Shown here: positions 25,769 to 38,849 of the stretch, one piece after another
Position numbering within the stretch: position 1 is the first letter of the stretch
Layout: each line of letters begins with the position of its first letter
NCBI GenBank assembly: GCA_019639055.1
Contig: JAHBSP010000002.1
Span: 95,908 to 159,907, forward strand
From: Microbacteriaceae bacterium
GTDB taxonomy: Bacteria > Actinomycetota > Actinomycetes > Actinomycetales > Microbacteriaceae
Length of the DNA: 64,000 nucleotides
Direction: 5' to 3'
The notes under the pieces: model-generated
The model's input: only the letters and a program-made list of their open reading frames with translations
Told to the model about the DNA's origin: nothing
Database searches by the model: none
Program-made: the position numbers and the translations under genes

Positions 25769-26374
25769 GTGCCAAGTTTCAAGCGATGGTTTAAGGTTGA
25801 CAAGCCAAGCCTGTCAAAGATTATTGACAGACCAGCTTCTGGCGACTCAAAAATCGCAAAACCGTTTGGAGCATCCCTTGCAGTAGCAGGAATCGTGGCA
25901 GCTTTCGGTATTGCGCCACTGGCACTCTCGTCTGCAAATGTTGATTATCAAGTAGCAGAAGTGCAAGATCATGCAATCGCCGCTTTTGAAGCTACAACAA
26001 CACATGGCAGAGACAATTACAAGGTAGTTCGTATTCCTACCTACTCAAATATTATTTCTGCACTTGCTGATCCCAACAGTCCGCAATCTTATGCTTATGC
26101 GCTTGTTGAGGCGCGGGGCTGGTCGGTGAGCGAATTTTCCTGCCTTTATGACCTTTGGACCCGTGAATCAAGGTGGAGAGTAGACGCTGAAAACAAGAGT
26201 TCTGGAGCTTATGGAATTCCACAGGCGCTCCCCGGTAGCAAAATGAAAAGTGCGGGGGATGACTGGCAAACAAATTTCAAGACCCAAATTGATTGGGGAA
26301 TTTCCTACATTAAGAATCGTTATGGAACACCATGCGGTGCTTGGGACCATTCTCAGCGCAAAGGCTGGTACTAA
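25769..26374 (+). CDS. Lysozyme-like (lytic transglycosylase fold) secreted protein
   Basis: A 201-residue protein with an N-terminal membrane segment (residues about 34-54, SLAVAGIVAAFGIAPLALSS), a linker and a C-terminal lysozyme-like domain. The catalytic glutamate lies in CLYDLWTRESRWRVDAEN, followed by GAYGIPQALPGSKM and WGISYIKNRYGTPCGAW. This pattern matches actinobacterial aggregation-promoting-factor or transglycosylase-like proteins that cut peptidoglycan. The two cysteines near the start and end of the domain could form a disulfide outside. The start GTG 25769 is the only good candidate. Confidence 0.85.
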   Translation: MPSFKRWFKVDKPSLSKIIDRPASGDSKIAKPFGASLAVAGIVAAFGIAPLALSSANVDYQVAEVQDHAIAAFEATTTHGRDNYKVVRIPTYSNIISALADPNSPQSYAYALVEARGWSVSEFSCLYDLWTRESRWRVDAENKSSGAYGIPQALPGSKMKSAGDDWQTNFKTQIDWGISYIKNRYGTPCGAWDHSQRKGWY

Positions 26375-26375
26375 A

Positions 26376-26663
26376 ATGCCACGCAAGAACAGGCGAAACA
26401 GTGCGGAAGAGCATCAACCACTTGATTTGGAGCGGATAGCTGGAGGGTTCAAGCGCACAGAGTTTAAACGCGACAAAGACTGGAATGTGCAACCAATTTC
26501 TGCATCTCGCGCTCTGAAGGAGTATGTATGCCCGGGCTGTTTTGGACAAATTGCAGTAGGGGTGCCACATGTCACAGTGTGGGAGGCAGAGGCAATGTTC
26601 GGTGATGAGGCTGGTCTGCGTGATCGCAGGCACTGGCATTCGCGCTGTTGGGAGATTCATTAA
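26376..26663 (+). CDS. Small probable zinc-binding protein (95 aa)
   Basis: Function unknown. The N-terminus is basic (PRKNRRNSAEEHQPLDL). The second half has YVCPGCFGQIAVGVPHVTVW and then RDRRHWHSRCWEIH, giving three cysteines and three or more histidines arranged like a treble-clef or HNH-type zinc site. I recall close relatives, often labelled ATP/GTP-binding protein without evidence, in most Microbacteriaceae and upstream of an alpha/beta hydrolase. ATG 26376 follows the previous stop by one base, and its own stop overlaps the next ATG (TAATG). Confidence 0.75.
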   Translation: MPRKNRRNSAEEHQPLDLERIAGGFKRTEFKRDKDWNVQPISASRALKEYVCPGCFGQIAVGVPHVTVWEAEAMFGDEAGLRDRRHWHSRCWEIH

Positions 26664-27376
26664 TGGTTGAAATTCGAGGCGCTATTGAACTTCCAGCTGT
26701 TCGAGAAAATATTGAACTTCGCACTGCTGATGGGCTAACTCTTGTTGGTGAGTTGGCGATGCCCGTATCCGGAAACCCCGTCGCAACTTTAGTTACTCTG
26801 CATCCGCTACCTACGGCTGGTGGGTTTATGGATTCGCATATCATTCGTAAAAGCGCGGCACGATTACCTGCACTAGCAAATGTCGCTGTTATTCGTTTTA
26901 ATCTGCGCGGAACCACATCCCCAAGAGGAACCAGTGAGGGATCATTCGGCAACGGAATAGACGAAAAACACGACGTTGCCGCGGTAATGCAATTTGTAGC
27001 CGATAGAGGGCTACCAAATCCATGGCTTCTAGGATGGAGTTTCGGTACAGAGCTAGTCCTAAAATATGGACTTGATTATCTAATTTCGGGTGCCATTTTG
27101 CTCTCCCCACCGTTAAGAAGAACCACCGATGAGGAGCTCAAAAAATGGGCTGGAGCGGATATTCCACTGGTTGCGATAATTCCTGAGCATGATGATTATT
27201 TGCAGCCGGATGCTGCCCGTGAAAAGTTCGCAATTGTTCCTAATATCATCCAAATTGATGTTCCCGAAGGGAAGCATCTATGGGTGGGAGAGAAACAAAC
27301 TTATACCGTGCTTACGCACATTGTTTCATTCTTGAATCCAGCAGCGCTTCCGCTTCCAACCGAATTTGATGCTTAG
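26663..27376 (+). CDS. Alpha/beta hydrolase
   Basis: A 237-residue hydrolase. The nucleophile elbow is LGWSFGTEL (Ser), the acid is probably in IIPEHDDYLQP, and the histidine is in PEGKHLWVG. LHPLPTAGGFMDSH near the start gives the oxyanion region of the dienelactone-hydrolase-like or YfhR-like group. Substrate unknown. I chose ATG 26663, with GGGAG upstream and overlap with the preceding stop. Its stop overlaps by 4 bases the stop of the convergent transporter gene. Confidence 0.85.
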   Translation: MVEIRGAIELPAVRENIELRTADGLTLVGELAMPVSGNPVATLVTLHPLPTAGGFMDSHIIRKSAARLPALANVAVIRFNLRGTTSPRGTSEGSFGNGIDEKHDVAAVMQFVADRGLPNPWLLGWSFGTELVLKYGLDYLISGAILLSPPLRRTTDEELKKWAGADIPLVAIIPEHDDYLQPDAAREKFAIVPNIIQIDVPEGKHLWVGEKQTYTVLTHIVSFLNPAALPLPTEFDA

Positions 27377-28428
27377 CTAGCTTCTTGCTTTGGAATGTAG
27401 ATCTGTTTGACGATAATCATCACAGATGCTGCAACAGGAATCGCGACGAGGGCACCGAGAAGACCAGCCAACGTTCCACCTATTAGGGCACTAATCAAAA
27501 TAATAATTCCAGGGAGCTTCACAGCCTGCCCCATGATTCTTGGGCTGATTACATATGGCTCTAACTGCATATAGATGACCAGGAAGATTGATACCCAAAT
27601 AGTTGGCCATAAACCGGCACCGAAGAAAGTGATCAGAACAATTATTGAGGATGCAATCATCGGTCCAACAAGCGGAATGACACTACCGAGGAAAGCTAAA
27701 ACGGCGAGAAGTGCGGGGTAGGGAGCTCCTGCTATAGATAGAACTATAAACGTCAGAGTTCCGTTTATTGTTGCTTGCACAACAAGCCCAGAAACATATT
27801 TACCCACTGAGTCGATCATCTGTGTGGTGATATCTGTAAATTTTTCGCGCTTACTCTTGGGGATAATCTGTGCAATCCCAGAGCGCATTGATGGCATCGA
27901 GGAAGAAAAGTAGATTGTCATAATCAACACCACGATTAGACCGAAAGTAGCACTAGCTAGGGTCAAACCGAATTGAAGTGCAGCACCGCCAATATTGCCG
28001 AGGTTGTCCTGAACCCAGGTAAAAACGTGCTGAAGCACATCATCAATTTTGAATTCCGGCAAATATTGATTGATCCACTGTTGGACGTTATCAAGGAAAG
28101 ATTGGAAGTTTACGTCTGTATTTAGGTTAGAGATTGCCACAACAAGGGCTGAGATTTGTGCGACAACTGGTGGCACAATCATGAAAAGGATACCGACAAC
28201 TAGGCCAATAAAAATCAGGATGATTATAAGCACGGCCCAGGGTCTTGGTATTTTTCGGCGCATTAAGAAATTAATTGATGGTTCAAGACCGAAAGAAATG
28301 AACAGTGCAATGCAGATGTAGGTGATTATTGTCGAAAGCATGCCAAAGGCGCCCCAAATTAGTAGGGCTACGCCTACCCCTAGGGTGCCAAAAAGGCCAA
28401 AGCGAAATGCGCTAGTGTTCGGAGACAC
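27373..28428 (-). CDS. AI-2E family transporter (PerM-like)
   Basis: A 351-residue membrane protein with about eight membrane segments and the family's long central amphipathic stretch (residues 88-155). Signatures include GALVAIPVAASVMII near the end, LGSVIPLVGPMIASS and ISPRIMGQAVKLPGIIILIS. Family members export quorum-signal AI-2, indole or Na+; the substrate here is open. It starts inside the last 17 bases of the coiled-coil gene upstream, so the two probably form one operon. Confidence 0.9.
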   Translation of the reverse strand: MSPNTSAFRFGLFGTLGVGVALLIWGAFGMLSTIITYICIALFISFGLEPSINFLMRRKIPRPWAVLIIILIFIGLVVGILFMIVPPVVAQISALVVAISNLNTDVNFQSFLDNVQQWINQYLPEFKIDDVLQHVFTWVQDNLGNIGGAALQFGLTLASATFGLIVVLIMTIYFSSSMPSMRSGIAQIIPKSKREKFTDITTQMIDSVGKYVSGLVVQATINGTLTFIVLSIAGAPYPALLAVLAFLGSVIPLVGPMIASSIIVLITFFGAGLWPTIWVSIFLVIYMQLEPYVISPRIMGQAVKLPGIIILISALIGGTLAGLLGALVAIPVAASVMIIVKQIYIPKQEAS

Positions 28429-29641
28429 TCTTGCCTTCTCCTTCTTGCTTAACTATCGTGCTAGTGTTTTGCTTCTTCTTTTTTGGAGCAGTATCACTTT
28501 CTGACATTAGCAACGAACTGAATCCTTCGCTATGGGAAATGACTTTTCGCAGGTTTTTGAAGTACTGCATAATCACTTCTTGTTCATTGCGCATCTTTAT
28601 GAGCTTATGCTCTGAGGCAGCTTCTTGCTCCGCAATCTTTGTCTTAGCTTCTGAAACTAACTTTCGAGCACGTTTTTCAGCATCGACTAGAAGTCTCCTG
28701 TTAGTTTCTTCGCCTTCTGCTCTTAGTTTTCTGATTTCTGCTCTAGCTTCAGAGAGCAGTTTTTGGGCCTGAAGTTGTGTACTTTCAAGATTCTTTCTCA
28801 TCTGAGATAGTTGTGTTTCGGCCTCGGTGATGTAGGACTGAGTTTGCATTACGGCTTCTTGGTGCTTAGCAAGGTAATCTGAGTCAGCTTCAGCACGTCT
28901 TGCTTTCAGCTCAACTTCAAGATCTAAGCGTTGACGTTCCATCTCTAGTTTCAGATTTGTTGCCTTCCCTTTTTGCGTCTTAGCAATTTCGGGGGTTGCT
29001 GTTGCTTCTTTAATAAGTTCGGCGGCTTGGAGTTGCGCCATCAAGTGAGTTTCAGATGCTGATTTATTAGCTTCTGAAATAATTTTGGCAGCTTCTCTTT
29101 TTGCTTCTGAGATTATTTTTGCGGCTTCTGTGGATGAAGCGCTGCGTTTTAACTTGGCGTCTTGGGCCGCTTCCTCCAATATCGTTAGCGAACGCTGGTT
29201 TGCTTCTTCAATAATTTCAGCTGCCTTAGTGGCGCTGTTCCTGAGTAAATCTTCGGTTTCTGCTTCAGCTTTGCTTCGCTTTTCAAGTAGATCTGGTTCG
29301 ATGCTTTCGAGTTTGTGTTTGGCTTCTACTTCTGCGTCTTGAATCAGTTTTTTCGCTTCTAATTTGGCGTTATTTATAAGTCTGCGAGCTTCTTCTTCGG
29401 ATGTGCGTAGTGCGTTTTCCAGCTTGGCACCAAGCCCGGCATAGCTCGGGTGCTGATTTTCTTCAATGATTGCGTGCGCTACCGCTAGTTCTGTTTCTAG
29501 TCTTTGTATTTCTGCAGCAGATTCTGTTACTTGTTGGTTGGCATGCACCAAATCTCGCGAGAGCGAAGAGATCTTGCGATCTACTTCTTCGCGATCATAG
29601 CCACGTACCGCTGCGCGGAATCCTGTTGATGATTGAGACAA
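28412..29641 (-). CDS. Long coiled-coil protein with N-terminal DivIVA-like motif
   Basis: A 409-residue, almost wholly helical protein. The start has FRAAVRGYDREEVDRKISSL, like the DivIVA N-terminal motif. It is followed by about 350 residues of heptad-rich coiled coil in which AAKIISEAKREAAKIISEAN and similar 11-residue AKKLI.EAE units repeat. This resembles actinobacterial Wag31/FilP-like polar scaffolds, though shorter in aromatic content than true DivIVA. The start is TTG 29641, with GGAGG 8 bases upstream. A role in envelope growth is inference. Confidence 0.75.
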   Translation of the reverse strand: MSQSSTGFRAAVRGYDREEVDRKISSLSRDLVHANQQVTESAAEIQRLETELAVAHAIIEENQHPSYAGLGAKLENALRTSEEEARRLINNAKLEAKKLIQDAEVEAKHKLESIEPDLLEKRSKAEAETEDLLRNSATKAAEIIEEANQRSLTILEEAAQDAKLKRSASSTEAAKIISEAKREAAKIISEANKSASETHLMAQLQAAELIKEATATPEIAKTQKGKATNLKLEMERQRLDLEVELKARRAEADSDYLAKHQEAVMQTQSYITEAETQLSQMRKNLESTQLQAQKLLSEARAEIRKLRAEGEETNRRLLVDAEKRARKLVSEAKTKIAEQEAASEHKLIKMRNEQEVIMQYFKNLRKVISHSEGFSSLLMSESDTAPKKKKQNTSTIVKQEGEGKSVSEH

Positions 29642-29779
29642 ATGAAAATCCTCCAGTTATTGAATTCTACTTTGTGTTTCCCATTCTGTTTCCAGCTAGT
29701 TTTAAAGTCCGGCGATAGGCTATTAGTTATCCTAGAGTGTTGATTTAGTCAACCTTATTCAAGTTTTAGGAGTTCACTT

Positions 29780-31540
29780 TTGCGGATTGTCTTCGCAAGC
29801 CTCGCGCTTTTATCGTCTGCGGCCCTATTGACTTTGGGGGTTCTCCAGCGAACTGTATGGCTGGGACCAGACTCTGTAGTAGAAACACAGGTGCTTGAAT
29901 CAACTGCTCCATACACTCTTATAGATACTTCTGCGCTGAACCTTAATTCTGGAAATAAGACACTTACTATTTACGGAGACGGGAATGTTTTTGCCGCATA
30001 TGCAGCAACACCCGATATCAAAGCTTGGCTTGGTGAAGATTCTTATAACAGCATTTCTGCTTCAGAAGGCACCTTGGTTTTGACCGAAGTCCCACCGAAG
30101 CTACTGATTGATGAATTCGGTAACTCAATTACTGCGCCACGTCCTGAAATAACTAATCCAGCTGGTAGCGATCTTTGGCTTGAAGAGTATGCTCAGCAAG
30201 GATCCCTCGCGCTCAAGATGAGTCCATCGACCGATATTGCTGTCCTAGTTGCAAATGACGGTGTTGCACCTAGCGCGGTAAAAATTTCAATTGCTTGGGT
30301 GCTTGATAATTCCACACCTGCTGCAGGTCCGCTGTTTATTGGGGGCATACTGTTGCTTTTAATTGGCATTTGGCAGGTATTTAAAGCACTTTCACGCAAC
30401 AAGAGAACGACCAATAAAACCAAACGCCCTCGTCCTCCAAAACTACAGAAGGCGACAAAACAAAAGTCTCAATATGTCGCCCCTAAGCGTGGACGTAGGG
30501 CAGCGGGTTCTGAATTTGTTGCTGTAGGGCTTGCAGGAGTTTTACTACTAAGCGGATGCTCCTCACAGTACTGGCCGGATTTCTCAGCAGCTACTGTGGT
30601 CGCTACTCCCAGCGCCACTGATGAACCAGTCGCAAATACTTCCAGAGTTTTGAGCACACTCCAAGTGGAGCGTATTCTTGGGCGTATTTCGGAGAAGATT
30701 AATCAGGCACATTCTGAAAGAAACGCTGAAATCCTAAACGAACGGGTTGCTGGGGCAGAGTTGGAGGTACGTTCGGCTAATCTTCGTGTAAGGTTATCGA
30801 ATTCTGCTGTGCCCAAAGTTGTGGATGTAAGTGAAAAAGCTCCCCAGGTTATATTGCCTCAACGAAGTGACAACTGGCCAAAGGTGCTTTATGTGGTTCA
30901 AGAACCAGCCACTGCAGAATCTTCAAGCGTGCTACTGGTGCTAAAGCAAGATTCTCCAAGAAAGAATTACATGCTGCATTCTTCCGTCGAATTGAATAAC
31001 TCAACGGTGCATTTCCCAGATGTGGCAATTTCTACTGTGGGAGCAACAATTGTGCCGAACGATTCAAAGCTACTTACTTACTCTCCAGGTTCTGTTGCCG
31101 AAGCTTACGCGAATATTTTATTGGTGGGTGAAGAAAGCGAATACTATGGCTGGTTTGAACATGAGGGAGACCTTTACCTAAGTAACTTTGGCCTAGAGTA
31201 CAAACAACAGCGTTTACAAGATCGCAATATCACTCAATTCGCATCTGTAGCATTCAGCAATGAAGTAGGACAAGACGCTTTAGCAATTTCTACTTTGGAT
31301 GGCGGGGCGCTCGCAGTCGTCAATCTTCGCGAAATCGAAATCGTCACACCGAATTCCGCTTACGACAAGATACTTCCGCAGGGGCAGGTAGCTGCACTGC
31401 TTGGTAAGGCAGAAGCAGAAAAGAAAGTAACTGCGAAATATTCAGTTAAGCTTTTGGTTTATATCCCACCAGCATCCGTAGGCGGCAGTATGGAGATCTT
31501 GGGTAGCTCTTGGGGGATTGTTAGCGCGGTGGAAGGATAA
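29780..31540 (+). CDS. Membrane protein with an internal lipoprotein signal (586 aa)
   Basis: Family function unknown. Residues 4-22 form a first membrane segment; 25-185 lie outside; a second membrane segment spans about 186-204; 205-243 is a strongly basic cytoplasmic linker (KRTTNKTKRPRPPKLQK). Then AVGLAGVLLLSGC forms a third hydrophobic segment ending in a lipobox, with C260. The remaining 325 residues are polar and outside. No ATG, GTG or TTG lies in frame between the linker and the lipobox, so this is one polypeptide. If lipoprotein signal peptidase cuts before C260, the product splits into a membrane protein and a lipoprotein. The start is TTG 29780 after AGGAG. The thioredoxin gene follows 2 bases later. 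Confidence 0.7.
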   Translation: MRIVFASLALLSSAALLTLGVLQRTVWLGPDSVVETQVLESTAPYTLIDTSALNLNSGNKTLTIYGDGNVFAAYAATPDIKAWLGEDSYNSISASEGTLVLTEVPPKLLIDEFGNSITAPRPEITNPAGSDLWLEEYAQQGSLALKMSPSTDIAVLVANDGVAPSAVKISIAWVLDNSTPAAGPLFIGGILLLLIGIWQVFKALSRNKRTTNKTKRPRPPKLQKATKQKSQYVAPKRGRRAAGSEFVAVGLAGVLLLSGCSSQYWPDFSAATVVATPSATDEPVANTSRVLSTLQVERILGRISEKINQAHSERNAEILNERVAGAELEVRSANLRVRLSNSAVPKVVDVSEKAPQVILPQRSDNWPKVLYVVQEPATAESSSVLLVLKQDSPRKNYMLHSSVELNNSTVHFPDVAISTVGATIVPNDSKLLTYSPGSVAEAYANILLVGEESEYYGWFEHEGDLYLSNFGLEYKQQRLQDRNITQFASVAFSNEVGQDALAISTLDGGALAVVNLREIEIVTPNSAYDKILPQGQVAALLGKAEAEKKVTAKYSVKLLVYIPPASVGGSMEILGSSWGIVSAVEG

Positions 31541-31542
31541 AA

Positions 31543-32373
31543 ATGGTGCAGGTAGCTTCACTAGTTATGGATACAACTGAGGAGACTTTCAAATCGGTTG
31601 TCGAACTAAGTGGCAGTGTTCCAGTAGTTATTGATCTCTGGGCTGAATGGTGTGGCCCTTGTAAACAGCTTTCCCCGGTTATCGAAAAAATTATCCACGA
31701 ATATGCTGGGAAACTAGTTCTGGCCAAGGTGGATGTGGATGCTAACCCGGGATTACAGCAAGCTTTTAGAGCCACTTCTATCCCCGCTGTGGTTGCTTTG
31801 GTTGCAGGACGTCCAGTCCCACTTTTCGTAGGGGCACAACCAGAGGCACAAATTCGGCAGGTTTTTGACCAGTTACTTGAATTGGCCGCTACTCAGGGAG
31901 TAACTGGAGTAGCAGTTGCGGATGACTCTGCTAATACAGCAGATGTCGTTGAAGAGGAAGAAATTCCAGAACTGATTTTAAAAGCAGGCGACGCACTGGC
32001 TGAAGGAAAATACGATGAAGCTATCGATCTCTATAAGCAGCATCTTGCAGAAGATCCCGGAAATCCAGAAGTAACTGCTGCGATAGTTCAGGTAGAGCTT
32101 CTAAAGAGGGTTTCAGCTCAGCCAGCTGCAGAGGTTCGTAAGCAAGCAGCAGATAATCCGAAAGATATTGAAGCAGCTTTAGCAGTATCCGACCTCGATA
32201 TTGCTGGCGGTCATGTAACTGACGCCTTCGACAGGCTTCTCGATCTGTTCGCAACCGAGGTTGATTCTAGGGAACAGATTAGAGAGAGACTCTTGGATCA
32301 TTTTGTTGCAGTCGGTGCAGAGGATGAACGAGTAATTGCTGCTAGGAGAAAGTTAGCAAATCTGCTCTTTTAG
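31543..32373 (+). CDS. Thioredoxin-domain protein with TPR-like C-terminus (YbbN/CnoX-like)
   Basis: A 276-residue protein: a thioredoxin domain (residues about 10-115) with the redox motif WAEWCGPCKQL and the cis-proline region ATSIPAVV, followed by a helical tetratricopeptide-like region (AGDALAEGKYDEAIDLYKQHL onward). CnoX/YbbN proteins of this layout act as redox chaperones, protecting substrates from overoxidation and passing them to chaperonins. Unlike E. coli CnoX, both active-site cysteines are present, so it may also reduce disulfides. It has no signal peptide. Confidence 0.9.
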   Translation: MVQVASLVMDTTEETFKSVVELSGSVPVVIDLWAEWCGPCKQLSPVIEKIIHEYAGKLVLAKVDVDANPGLQQAFRATSIPAVVALVAGRPVPLFVGAQPEAQIRQVFDQLLELAATQGVTGVAVADDSANTADVVEEEEIPELILKAGDALAEGKYDEAIDLYKQHLAEDPGNPEVTAAIVQVELLKRVSAQPAAEVRKQAADNPKDIEAALAVSDLDIAGGHVTDAFDRLLDLFATEVDSREQIRERLLDHFVAVGAEDERVIAARRKLANLLF

Positions 32374-32380
32374 GATGCGC

Positions 32381-32394
32381 TAACCTAAGCCCTA
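32381..32394 (+). promoter_or_regulatory. Candidate leaderless -10 box for the cysteine desulfurase
   Basis: TAACCT (32381-32386) lies 8 bases before ATG 32395; no Shine-Dalgarno is present. Confidence 0.35.
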
Positions 32395-33549
32395 ATGAAC
32401 AGCTACTTTGATTTCGCGGCAACTCATCCTATGCCGGATGAGGTTAGAGAAACATACTTTGAAGCCCTCAAAATAGTCGGTAATGCTTCGTCAATCCACG
32501 GCTCAGGTCGTCACGCTAAGGAGCTCTTGGAAAACGCTCGCGAAGAAATAGCTGAAATGCTCGATGCAGAACCAATCTCGGTCATCTTCACTTCCGGTGG
32601 CACAGAAGCTATAAATCACGCGATTAAAGGTATTTTCTGGCATCGCCAATCAAATGGCAAAGACACCATTTTGGCGCCGAACGCAGAACATCACGCAACC
32701 ATAGACACAATCGAGTGGCTGGAAAAAAACGCTGACGCATCCGCTGTATGGCTTCCTGTTGATAGTGACGCGATTTTGCAACCTGAAACTTTGAAAACGG
32801 GACTTGCTGAAAATGCCGAAAAGGCATCCCTGGTTACGGCACTGTGGGCAAATAACGAGGTCGGTTCGGTAAACGATGTTGCTGAGTTAGCCGAAATTGC
32901 CAAAGACTTTGAAGTCCCTATTCACTTGGATGCTGTGAGCGCGCTCGGCTACTTACCACTCAGTTTTAGAAAGAGCGGAGCGGATGCACTCAGTCTCTCG
33001 GCTCATAAGATTGGCGGGCCTGTTGGTGTTGGCGCGTTACTGCTTGACCGGAAACTAAAACTTGAGTCACTGATTCACGGCGGAAAGCAGCAGCGGGAGC
33101 GAAGCGGAACTTCAGATGTTGCTGGAGCGGTCGCTTTTGCCAAAGCACTAAAGATTAAAACCGCAAATATGGATTCCGCAATCGCCGAATTAGCTAAAAA
33201 GCGCGATTACTTAGTGACTGAGGTAATGAGGGTGATTCCCGAAGCCAGAATGCTCGGCGCTAGAGACTCCAGGCTTCCAGGAAATGTACACTTTCTTTTC
33301 CCTGGAACTACCGGAGACACCATGCTTTTCTTACTTGACCGGCAGGGTATTGATGTCTCCACCGGTTCTGCCTGCACAGCAGGTGTGCCGGAGGTTTCCC
33401 ATGTGGTTATGGCGATGGGATACCCGGAAAAAGAAGCGGCTGCAGCACTCAGATTCACTATTGGTGACTCAACCACAATTCCTGAAATTGATGCGCTGGT
33501 TAAAGTTCTCCCCGAAATTTACCAGACTGCCAGCTCAGTTGCTGGGTAG
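32395..33549 (+). CDS. Cysteine desulfurase (NifS/IscS family)
   Basis: A 384-residue pyridoxal-phosphate enzyme that turns cysteine into alanine and an enzyme persulfide. The cofactor lysine is in LSAHKIGGPVG, the sulfur-accepting cysteine in STGSACTAGVPE, and TSGGTEAINHAI and LHDAVSALGY-like IHLDAVSALGY contact the cofactor. It is followed directly by mnmA, so its sulfur most likely goes to 2-thiouridine in tRNA, and perhaps also to Fe-S assembly. Confidence 0.95.
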   Translation: MNSYFDFAATHPMPDEVRETYFEALKIVGNASSIHGSGRHAKELLENAREEIAEMLDAEPISVIFTSGGTEAINHAIKGIFWHRQSNGKDTILAPNAEHHATIDTIEWLEKNADASAVWLPVDSDAILQPETLKTGLAENAEKASLVTALWANNEVGSVNDVAELAEIAKDFEVPIHLDAVSALGYLPLSFRKSGADALSLSAHKIGGPVGVGALLLDRKLKLESLIHGGKQQRERSGTSDVAGAVAFAKALKIKTANMDSAIAELAKKRDYLVTEVMRVIPEARMLGARDSRLPGNVHFLFPGTTGDTMLFLLDRQGIDVSTGSACTAGVPEVSHVVMAMGYPEKEAAAALRFTIGDSTTIPEIDALVKVLPEIYQTASSVAG

Positions 33550-33558
33550 AATTATCTG
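33547..33558 (+). promoter_or_regulatory. Candidate leaderless -10 box for mnmA
   Basis: TAGAAT (33547-33552) is followed by 6 bases and GTG 33559. No Shine-Dalgarno is seen. The TAG is also the stop of the desulfurase gene and no clear -35 exists, so this could be chance. Confidence 0.38.
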
Positions 33559-36977
<3,419 letters not shown>

Positions 36978-37017
36978 ACTTGATAACAGATATCTCCAAT
37001 TAGAGCTTAGAAAGCAT

Positions 37018-37314
37018 ATGTCAGAAATCACTCCAGAAACTATCAGTCACCTGGCCAACTTGGCGCGAATCGCCCTAACTGAAGAGGAAAAAGAGCTACT
37101 AGCTACACAACTAGACGCAATCCTCGACGCTGTTGCAAAAGTTGGCGAAGTCACAACACCAGACGTGCCCAGAACCAGCCACCCTGTTCCGCTAGTTAAC
37201 GTGTTCAGGAACGATGAAGAAGTGCACACACTTGACCGCGAAGCCGCACTGGGGAATGCTCCAGACAGTGACGGCACCAGATTCCGTGTCCCAGCTATTT
37301 TGGGAGAGGAATAA
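37018..37314 (+). CDS. gatC: Glutamyl/aspartyl-tRNA amidotransferase subunit C
   Basis: A 98-residue GatC, which clamps GatA to GatB. The family pattern is [22 protein letters not shown], then [19 protein letters not shown]. The operon gatC-gatA-gatB is contiguous, with 2 bases to gatA. The GatCAB complex converts Glu-tRNA(Gln), and often Asp-tRNA(Asn), into the amidated forms. Confidence 0.95.
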   Translation: MSEITPETISHLANLARIALTEEEKELLATQLDAILDAVAKVGEVTTPDVPRTSHPVPLVNVFRNDEEVHTLDREAALGNAPDSDGTRFRVPAILGEE

Positions 37315-37316
37315 GA

Positions 37317-38849
37317 ATGAGTGCATCAGAACTGGTATTTAAGAGTGCTTCCGAACTGGCAACACTTATCCGTGACAAGCAGGTTTCATCAGCAGAAGTA
37401 ACCCGTGCACACCTTGACCGTATGGCAGAAGTAGAAGGCGCGATTCACGCATTCCTGCACGTGAACGAGGGCGCTGTGGATGCTGCCAAAGCGGTTGATG
37501 CAAAAATCGCCTCAGGTGAGAAAATCAGCGAACTCGCAGGTGTCCCGGTAGCGATTAAAGACATCCTCTGCACCGTAGACATGCCTTCTACCGCTGCAAG
37601 CCGAATCCTTGAGGGCTGGATCCCTCCCTATGATGCAACAGTTGTGGCCAGAAGCCGTGAAGCGGGACTAGTTCCGCTAGGAAAGACCAACCTCGACGAA
37701 TTCGCCATGGGCTCTTCAACCGAATTTTCCGCATATGGACCGAGTAGAAACCCTTGGGATACCGACCGTATCCCGGGAGGTTCTGGCGGCGGTTCTGCAG
37801 CAGCAGTTGCTGCTTTTGAAGCCCCGATTGCTTTTGGCTCAGACACTGGTGGTTCAATTCGTCAGCCGGCAGCAGTTACAGGAAGTGTCGGTTTCAAACC
37901 AACCTATGGTGGAGCGAGCCGTTTCGGTGCGATCGCGCTCGCATCTTCACTAGATCAGGTTGGCCCTGTATCTAGGAACGTTCTCGATGCGGCACTCTTT
38001 CACGATGTGTTCACCGGCTATGACGCAAAAGATTCGACCAGCCTGAACTATAACTGGCCATCTATGGCCGAGGCAGCTCGGTTGGGAGCTAAAGAAGGTT
38101 CCCTAAAGGGTCTTCGAATCGGTGTAGTTAAAGAATTAAACGGTGAAGGCTTCCAACCAGGAGTGAAAGCACTTTTTAACGAACTTGTAGAACTCGCTAC
38201 CGCAGCCGGTGCTGAAATTGTGGAAGTTAGTGCTCCACACTTTGATTATGCAACCGCCGCTTACTACCTAATCTTGCCGGCTGAAGCATCCAGTAACCTC
38301 GCAAAATACGATGCTGTCCGTTTCGGTCTTCGGGTAGCACCTAACGAGGCAGCAACTATTGAAGAAGTTATGAGTGCTACTCGTGAAGCAGGTTTTGGCC
38401 CAGAGGTAAAGCGGAGAATTATTCTCGGTACCTACGCGCTCTCTGCCGGCTACTACGATGCCTACTACGGCTCTGCACAGCAGGTTCGCACCCTGATTCA
38501 GCGCGACTTTGAAAACGCGTTTGCAAAGGCGGATGTGTTGATCTCGCCAGCTGCGCCAACCACCGCTTTCAAAATTGGTGAGCGAGTAAACGATCCTATG
38601 GCTATGTATTTGAACGACATCACCACTATCCCTGCGAATATGGCGGGTATACCTGCAGGCAGTATCCCAATGGGTCTTGCTGATGAGGATGGACTTCCAG
38701 TTGGTGTGCAGATTATGGCTGGCATTAAGAAAGACGACCTGATGTACAAGGTGGCGGCAACACTTGAAGCACTCCTTGCTGAAAAACACGGAGGAAGTGT
38801 GCTCGATAAAGCACCGCGCAGTTACGCACTAAAAGGAGGTGCCAAGTGA
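37317..38849 (+). CDS. gatA: Glutamyl/aspartyl-tRNA amidotransferase subunit A
   Basis: A 510-residue amidase-signature enzyme that releases ammonia from glutamine. The Ser-cisSer-Lys triad is seen as the lysine in [22 protein letters not shown] and [15 protein letters not shown]. The length is normal. Its last 4 bases overlap gatB, with AAAAGGAGG near the junction providing the ribosome site for gatB. Confidence 0.97.
   Translation: MSASELVFKSASELATLIRDKQVSSAEVTRAHLDRMAEVEGAIHAFLHVNEGAVDAAKAVDAKIASGEKISELAGVPVAIKDILCTVDMPSTAASRILEGWIPPYDATVVARSREAGLVPLGKTNLDEFAMGSSTEFSAYGPSRNPWDTDRIPGGSGGGSAAAVAAFEAPIAFGSDTGGSIRQPAAVTGSVGFKPTYGGASRFGAIALASSLDQVGPVSRNVLDAALFHDVFTGYDAKDSTSLNYNWPSMAEAARLGAKEGSLKGLRIGVVKELNGEGFQPGVKALFNELVELATAAGAEIVEVSAPHFDYATAAYYLILPAEASSNLAKYDAVRFGLRVAPNEAATIEEVMSATREAGFGPEVKRRIILGTYALSAGYYDAYYGSAQQVRTLIQRDFENAFAKADVLISPAAPTTAFKIGERVNDPMAMYLNDITTIPANMAGIPAGSIPMGLADEDGLPVGVQIMAGIKKDDLMYKVAATLEALLAEKHGGSVLDKAPRSYALKGGAK

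Noticed and set aside
38268..38789. 173-codon minus-strand frame opposite gatA
   Set aside because: Antisense shadow of a conserved gene; composition is biased and no domain is visible.
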